64,000 bases of DNA from Myxococcales bacterium. GTDB taxonomy: Bacteria; Myxococcota; Myxococcia; Myxococcales; JAJYLH01. The DNA is taken from the NCBI GenBank assembly GCA_021787845.1, contig JAJYLH010000007.1, forward strand, positions 1 through 64,000. The letters run 5' to 3'. The notes under the pieces were generated by a model, which was not told the origin of the DNA, did no database searches, and saw only the letters and a list, made by a program, of their open reading frames with translations. The position numbers were made by a program, and so were the translations under genes. This document shows, piece by piece, positions 59,866 to 64,000 of the stretch; within the stretch, counting starts at the first letter, position 1; each line of letters begins with the position of its first letter.

Positions 59866-62100
59866 CTACAGCCTTTCCACCGCGTGCACGCCCTGGAGCT
59901 TCTCGATGGCGCCGATCACGTCTTTGAGCTGCGACAGATCCTTGATGCTGACTTCGAAGATGGACACCGCCTGCGTCTCGTCGAGGGCGCGCGCGTTCGC
60001 CTGGATGATGGAAATGCCCTTGGTCGAGAAGACCTCGCTCATCTTCGCGAGGAGGCCCGCGCGGTCGTCGCTCGTCACCCGCAGGCTGACCGGCCTCGTG
60101 TAGTCGCCTTTGACGTCCCAGGTCACGTCGACGCGCCGTTCGGGCTCGGCCTCGAGGAGCTTCGGGCAGTCGCGGGCGTGCACGCTGACGCCGCGGCCGC
60201 GGGTGATGAACCCGGCAATCGGATCTCCCGGAACCGGATGGCAACATTTCCCGAACCGCACCAGCACGTCGTCGATGCCGTTGATGCGCACGCCGCCCTT
60301 GCCGCGCGCCATTCCGAGCGTGATGGTCTTTCGGAAGATGTCGGTCAGCCGGCCGCCGAGCGGAATCGGACCTTCGGGCTTCTCCTCGACCGGCCGGCCC
60401 TCGGCGAGCTTGTCCGGCGCGACTTTCCCGATGAGCTGGCTCGGGGAAACCTTGCCGATGCCGACCGCCGCGATGACGTCGTCGATCGACCGGTAACCCA
60501 TTTCGTTGGCGGCCTTGACGAGCTCGGTCTCGTCTCTCACCAGCCGCGAGAAGCTCAGGCCGTAGCGGCGAAACTCCCGCTCCGCCAAGTCGCGCCCCAG
60601 CTCCAGGCTCTTGAGGCGCTCCTGCTGGCGGATGTAGGAGCGGATGCGGTTCTTCGCTTTCGAGGTCTTGACGTAGTTGAGCCAGTCCTTCGACGGGTGG
60701 GCGTTGCCGGAGGTGAGAATCTCGACCACGCTGCCGTTCTTCAGCTTCGACCGGAGCGGAACGATCTTGCCGTCGACCTTGGCGCCGACCGTCCGATCTC
60801 CGACCTGGGAGTGGATGGCATAAGCGAAGTCGACCGGCGAGGCGCCGCGGGGAAGCGCTTTGACATCTCCCTTGGGCGTGAAGACGAAGGTCTCGTCGCC
60901 GAAGAGGTCCACCTTGACGCTGTCCAGGAACTCGTGCGGGTCCTTCAGCTCTTTCTGCCACTCCACGAGCTGGCGCAGCCAGGCGAACTTCTGCTCGTCG
61001 GTGGTGAAGACCCCGGATTTCCCTTCTTTGTACGCCCAGTGCGCGGCGATGCCTTCCTCGGCGACATGGTGCATCTCCTCGGTGCGGATTTGAATCTCGA
61101 TGCGGTCCGCGCCGGGTCCGATCACCGTCGTGTGCAGCGACTGGTAGTTGTTCGCCTTGGGGATGGCGATGAAGTCCTTGAACCGGCCGGGCACCGGCTT
61201 GAAGGAGCCGTGGATGATGCCCAGCATGTGGTAGCAGTCGGCGAGGGTCGGGACGATGATGCGAAACGCGATCATGTCGTGGACCGCTTCCAGCTCGATG
61301 CCCTTGCGTTTCATCTTGCGATAGATGCTGTAGAGGTTCTTGCGACGGCCGCTGACCGTCCCCGTCAGCTTCGCCTCCGCGAGCTTGCCTTGGAGGAGCT
61401 TGACCACGTCCGCGATGTACTTCTCCCGGTCGCGCTGGGTCTTCGCGATGTCCGTCGAGATCGCTTGATGGTCGTCGGGACGCAGGTACTGGAAACAGAG
61501 ATCCTCCAGCTCCGTCTTGATCCAGGAGATGCCGAGCCGGTTCGCGAGCGGCGCGTAGATGTCCAGCGTCTCCTGCGCGATGCGGGCCTGCTTCTCCGGC
61601 GCCATCGACCCGAGCGTGCGCATGTTGTGGGTCCGGTCGGCGAGCTTCACCAGAATCACCCGGATGTCCTTGGCCATCGCGACCAGCATCTTGCGGAAGT
61701 TCTCCGCCTGCTTCTCCTCCGCGAGCTGCTCCTTGCTCTTGCCCGCGCCCTCCCCGACCGCGTGCGCCGCCGTCTGCGACGAGAACTGCCCGAGCTTGGT
61801 CACTCCGTCGACGATTTCCGCGACCTCGTGGCCGAAGATTTCGGTCAGCTCCTCCTTCGTCGCGAGCGTGTCCTCGATGGTGTCGTGGAGGATGCCCGCG
61901 ACGATGCTCGCCTCGTCGAGCTTGAGCTTGGCGAGCAGATAGGCGACCTCGAGCGGGTGGATGAGATACGGCTCGCCGGACTTGCGAATCTGCCCCTGGT
62001 GGACCTTTGCGCTGTAGACGTAGGCCTTCTTGATGACCTCGAAGTCCGCCTGCGGCTTGTAGGTCGCGACCTCGTCGAGGATGTCGTTCAGCCGAATCAT
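59866..62100 (-). CDS. Bifunctional (p)ppGpp synthetase/hydrolase SpoT/Rel
   Basis: 744-aa stringent-response enzyme. The HD hydrolase domain (about 45-155) has LIHPLEVAYLL, GILHDTIEDT and LVKLADRTHNMRTL. The RelA-type synthetase domain (about 235-345) has GRRKNLYSIYRKMKRKG and VPGRFKDFIAIPKANNYQSLHTT, the RFKD form usual in bifunctional Rel/SpoT. TGS (about 390-450, FTPKGDVKALPRGASPVDFAYAIH) and a C-terminal ACT domain follow. Both active sites look intact. It is followed by truD. Confidence 0.95.
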   Translation of the reverse strand: MIRLNDILDEVATYKPQADFEVIKKAYVYSAKVHQGQIRKSGEPYLIHPLEVAYLLAKLKLDEASIVAGILHDTIEDTLATKEELTEIFGHEVAEIVDGVTKLGQFSSQTAAHAVGEGAGKSKEQLAEEKQAENFRKMLVAMAKDIRVILVKLADRTHNMRTLGSMAPEKQARIAQETLDIYAPLANRLGISWIKTELEDLCFQYLRPDDHQAISTDIAKTQRDREKYIADVVKLLQGKLAEAKLTGTVSGRRKNLYSIYRKMKRKGIELEAVHDMIAFRIIVPTLADCYHMLGIIHGSFKPVPGRFKDFIAIPKANNYQSLHTTVIGPGADRIEIQIRTEEMHHVAEEGIAAHWAYKEGKSGVFTTDEQKFAWLRQLVEWQKELKDPHEFLDSVKVDLFGDETFVFTPKGDVKALPRGASPVDFAYAIHSQVGDRTVGAKVDGKIVPLRSKLKNGSVVEILTSGNAHPSKDWLNYVKTSKAKNRIRSYIRQQERLKSLELGRDLAEREFRRYGLSFSRLVRDETELVKAANEMGYRSIDDVIAAVGIGKVSPSQLIGKVAPDKLAEGRPVEEKPEGPIPLGGRLTDIFRKTITLGMARGKGGVRINGIDDVLVRFGKCCHPVPGDPIAGFITRGRGVSVHARDCPKLLEAEPERRVDVTWDVKGDYTRPVSLRVTSDDRAGLLAKMSEVFSTKGISIIQANARALDETQAVSIFEVSIKDLSQLKDVIGAIEKLQGVHAVERL

Positions 62101-62245
62101 GCCGGGGGGAGCTTACTCGAACGCCCGAAAAGTTGCAACGCGCCGCGTCGAAGGCGGGCGCCGGTGCCGCGCCGCCGCACGCCTCGGGTCGCCAAGCCGC
62201 CTGGCCCAGGAGGATGGGCGCAGCCGAGCAGAACCATCGCCCGTC

Positions 62246-63127
62246 TCAGTTCGCGTAGACGGTGAGCCCGAACGCCCAGAGCCCTTCGCCGGTGGTCATG
62301 TCGTGGCGGTAGCTGGCGTTGAGCCCGATGTTCTTGGTGATGAACCCGACGCCGCCGGAGAGGTAGGTCGTGACGTGGACGCCGTCTCGCGGGATGCCGT
62401 CTCGGGTGACGGCGAATCGCAGCGGCAGGAAGCCGGCGAGCAGATACTCTCCCGCCAAGGACCAGGAGCCCGCCTGTTTGCCGCCCGGCCAGGCCCACTG
62501 GTAGTCGCCGGCGAGCAGGTAGTGCTGCCCGTCGCCGAGCGACAGCCCGGTGGCGATGCCCTGGGGAAGGACCGGCGTGTCCACCTTCAGGAGGTTCGTT
62601 CCGACGACCCCGATGCCGACGGGCCCGAACTTCAGCAGCAACCCCAAGTCGCCGGTGAAGGTACTGATGTCCCGCTTGTCCTCGGTGTAGCTCAGGTAGT
62701 CGATGTGGGTACCGATCACGATGCTGGGCGAGAGCGCGAAGGCGACCGCGAGATCCTTGATCGATCCTTTCAACGTGGCGCCGCCCTTGCCGGCCGAGAA
62801 GTAGCGGTAGCTGACGCCGGTCGGAAACATCGGGTTCGACAGGCTGTCCGCGAGGCTGATGACGATGCCGTCGGCGTCGTTCGCGTGCAGATAGTCGAGC
62901 TGGAGGGCGTAGCTGTTGGTCGCGCCGAGCCCGGCCGGGTTCAGGAACAAGGCGTCCGGTCCGCTGGCCGCGAGGACGTTCTGGCCCATCGCGACCGCGC
63001 GCGAGGCGACGAAATCCGACGGCTCGACGGCGCGGGCCGAGAGGCCGAGCCCCGTCACGCCAAGGAGGGTCAGCGCCCAGAGTCGCACCGGCACCCTATG
63101 CCACTTTTCGCGGTTTGTTGCTAGCAT
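62246..63127 (-). CDS. Outer-membrane beta-barrel protein (PorV/FadL-like)
   Basis: 293-aa exported protein with a signal peptide (LWALTLLGVTGLGLSARA). The mature sequence begins with an FadL/PorV-like pattern (SRAVAMGQNVLAASGPDALFLNPAGLG) and continues in alternating amphipathic strands (IVIGTHIDYLSYTED, AGSWSLAGEYLLAGFLPLRF) ending at an aromatic-rich strand (LWAFGLTVYAN). It probably folds as an outer-membrane barrel. The ATG at 63127 is only six bases from the divergent 63134 gene; an internal GTG at 63088, after TAGGG, is a more comfortable start. Confidence 0.8.
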   Translation of the reverse strand: MLATNREKWHRVPVRLWALTLLGVTGLGLSARAVEPSDFVASRAVAMGQNVLAASGPDALFLNPAGLGATNSYALQLDYLHANDADGIVISLADSLSNPMFPTGVSYRYFSAGKGGATLKGSIKDLAVAFALSPSIVIGTHIDYLSYTEDKRDISTFTGDLGLLLKFGPVGIGVVGTNLLKVDTPVLPQGIATGLSLGDGQHYLLAGDYQWAWPGGKQAGSWSLAGEYLLAGFLPLRFAVTRDGIPRDGVHVTTYLSGGVGFITKNIGLNASYRHDMTTGEGLWAFGLTVYAN

Positions 63128-63133
63128 GGGCGG

Positions 63134-63460
63134 ATGGCCGACCCTCCTCGCTCCCCGGCGCCAGATGTCGCTCCCGCGCCCGAGCTGCCAGTGCGCGCGA
63201 CGATCTACCTGACCCCCGACGGCCAGGTCCACTTCGGCGCGCTCTTCGAGGAGCTTCTGCCCGTCGCGAAGGCGCTCGACCCGGCGTTCGAAATCGGCGG
63301 CGCCTGCGAGCTGCCCCCGCGCGAGGGCCGGACCGCCTCCGCCGCCACGGCCGCCGAAGCCGAGAAGAAGGTCGAGGCCGGCTCGCGCCAGGCGCCGAGC
63401 GACAAGACCGCGGCTGGCACGACCGGCTCCGACTCCGGCGGCGACGAATCCGCGCCATGA
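63134..63460 (+). CDS. Small hypothetical protein
   Basis: 108-aa protein with a folded N-terminal ~65 residues (RATIYLTPDGQVHFGALFEELLPVAKALDP) and a disordered Ala/Ser/Gly/Glu-rich C-terminus. The ATG is preceded by TAGCAT seven bases upstream, compatible with leaderless translation, and lacks a Shine-Dalgarno. The stop overlaps the next ATG (ATGA). No family is recognised. Confidence 0.7.
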   Translation: MADPPRSPAPDVAPAPELPVRATIYLTPDGQVHFGALFEELLPVAKALDPAFEIGGACELPPREGRTASAATAAEAEKKVEAGSRQAPSDKTAAGTTGSDSGGDESAP

Positions 63461-64000
63461 GCTCGATGCGCAAGCTGCTCGTGGCGCTTCTCGCCGCGCT
63501 CGGCGCGCTCCTGAATCGCCTGCGCGCGCGCTGGTATCGGTGGCGGCGGCTCCCGACCGTGCGCGACCAGCTCTGGTCGGGCACGCTTCGACCGCTGGCG
63601 CTCGGCGCGGTGCGAGTGCCGCCGGCGCCGGTTCTCGCCGACGATCGCTCGCCCGATTACCTGTCGATTCCGAGCTCGTCGCGCCTCCTCGGGGGAAAGC
63701 CTTCGCCGCTCTTCCGTGTCGCCTCGACCCGCATCCTTCCTGCGCCCGCCCGCCCGCTCAGCGCGCTGCGCGCCGACCGGTGGAACGTCGAACAGCGTCG
63801 ATCGATGCCCGAGCCGGTGTCAAAATTCCTGCGGCCGGGAGAAACCGCCCTTCGGACGCCGAACCTCGCCGCCCTGCCCAGGCGAGCGTCGACCGTCGCC
63901 CGCCCGGAACGGTTCGGGCTGGACGCGAACCTCTCGACCCGGACCGAACGCGCGCTGCCCGCGCTCGAGGTCTCGACGGCGCTCGACACGCGCGGCCTTG
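63457..64000 (+). CDS. Hypothetical protein, cut by window end
   Basis: Open frame from ATG 63457 to the window edge (181 codons visible, no stop). The N-terminus has a hydrophobic helix (LLVALLAALGALLNRL) followed by Arg-rich residues, suggesting a membrane anchor or a secreted protein. The remainder is Pro/Arg/Leu-rich without recognised motif. It is translationally coupled to the 63134 gene. Confidence 0.6.
   Translation, partial: MSSMRKLLVALLAALGALLNRLRARWYRWRRLPTVRDQLWSGTLRPLALGAVRVPPAPVLADDRSPDYLSIPSSSRLLGGKPSPLFRVASTRILPAPARPLSALRADRWNVEQRRSMPEPVSKFLRPGETALRTPNLAALPRRASTVARPERFGLDANLSTRTERALPALEVSTALDTRGL

Overview
The window looks like chromosome from a high-GC Myxococcota (delta-proteobacterial) species. 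The clues are a MYXO-CTERM-like C-terminus (Cys-Gly-Cys, hydrophobic helix, Arg run) on a secreted GH25 lysozyme, Cys-rich lipoproteins, Hanks-type Ser/Thr kinases, a PrkA/DUF444 pair, an FHA protein and a degenerate NtrC-like AAA+ protein. This is inferred from gene content only; there is no rRNA or other taxonomic marker.

Positions 1-17402 form an accessory region (genomic island) that ends at the 3' end of tRNA-Met(CAT). Its left part is one minus-strand operon, hsdM-hsdS-kinase-unknown-hsdR: a type I restriction-modification system with a Ser/Thr kinase and an unrecognised 211-aa protein inserted between hsdS and hsdR. A second minus-strand operon (16214 to 10024) encodes a phage/plasmid-style module: a 290-aa protein of mobile-element type, a MoxR AAA+ ATPase, a von Willebrand A protein, a 33-aa membrane peptide, a Rad52-like annealing protein, a Cas4/RecB-like nuclease and an acidic small protein. 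Two small plus-strand DNA-binding proteins (ribbon-helix-helix and zinc-ribbon/excisionase-like) lie next to the tRNA. No integrase is visible; the left end is outside the window.

Positions 17521-64000 are core-like. In order: an LPG-synthase-type membrane protein and a PHP phosphatase; M48 protease, ruvX, mltG; a Uma2 protein and a GT39-like membrane protein; prkA-Uma2-DUF444; gpmI; zinc-ribbon, FHA and zinc-motif proteins followed by an ABC exporter pair; a PTS EIIA-like gene overlapping mgtA; DUF3501, CCG-type Fe-S protein and rubrerythrin; a Ser/Thr kinase; lipoproteins and GH25 lysozyme; an AAA+ pseudo-activator and a large fibre-like secreted protein; nrdR-ribD-ribE-ribBA; truD and spoT/rel; an outer-membrane barrel protein and two small genes, the last cut by the window end.

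The most distinctive structure is a family of palindromic elements built on a 9-bp unit (GATCGGACC and variants). I find seven copies, all outside the island. Six lie between genes, four of these in tail-to-tail gene pairs; the seventh lies in frame inside the membrane protein gene at 22876-24735. Further inverted repeats of at least three other families fill most of the remaining long gaps.
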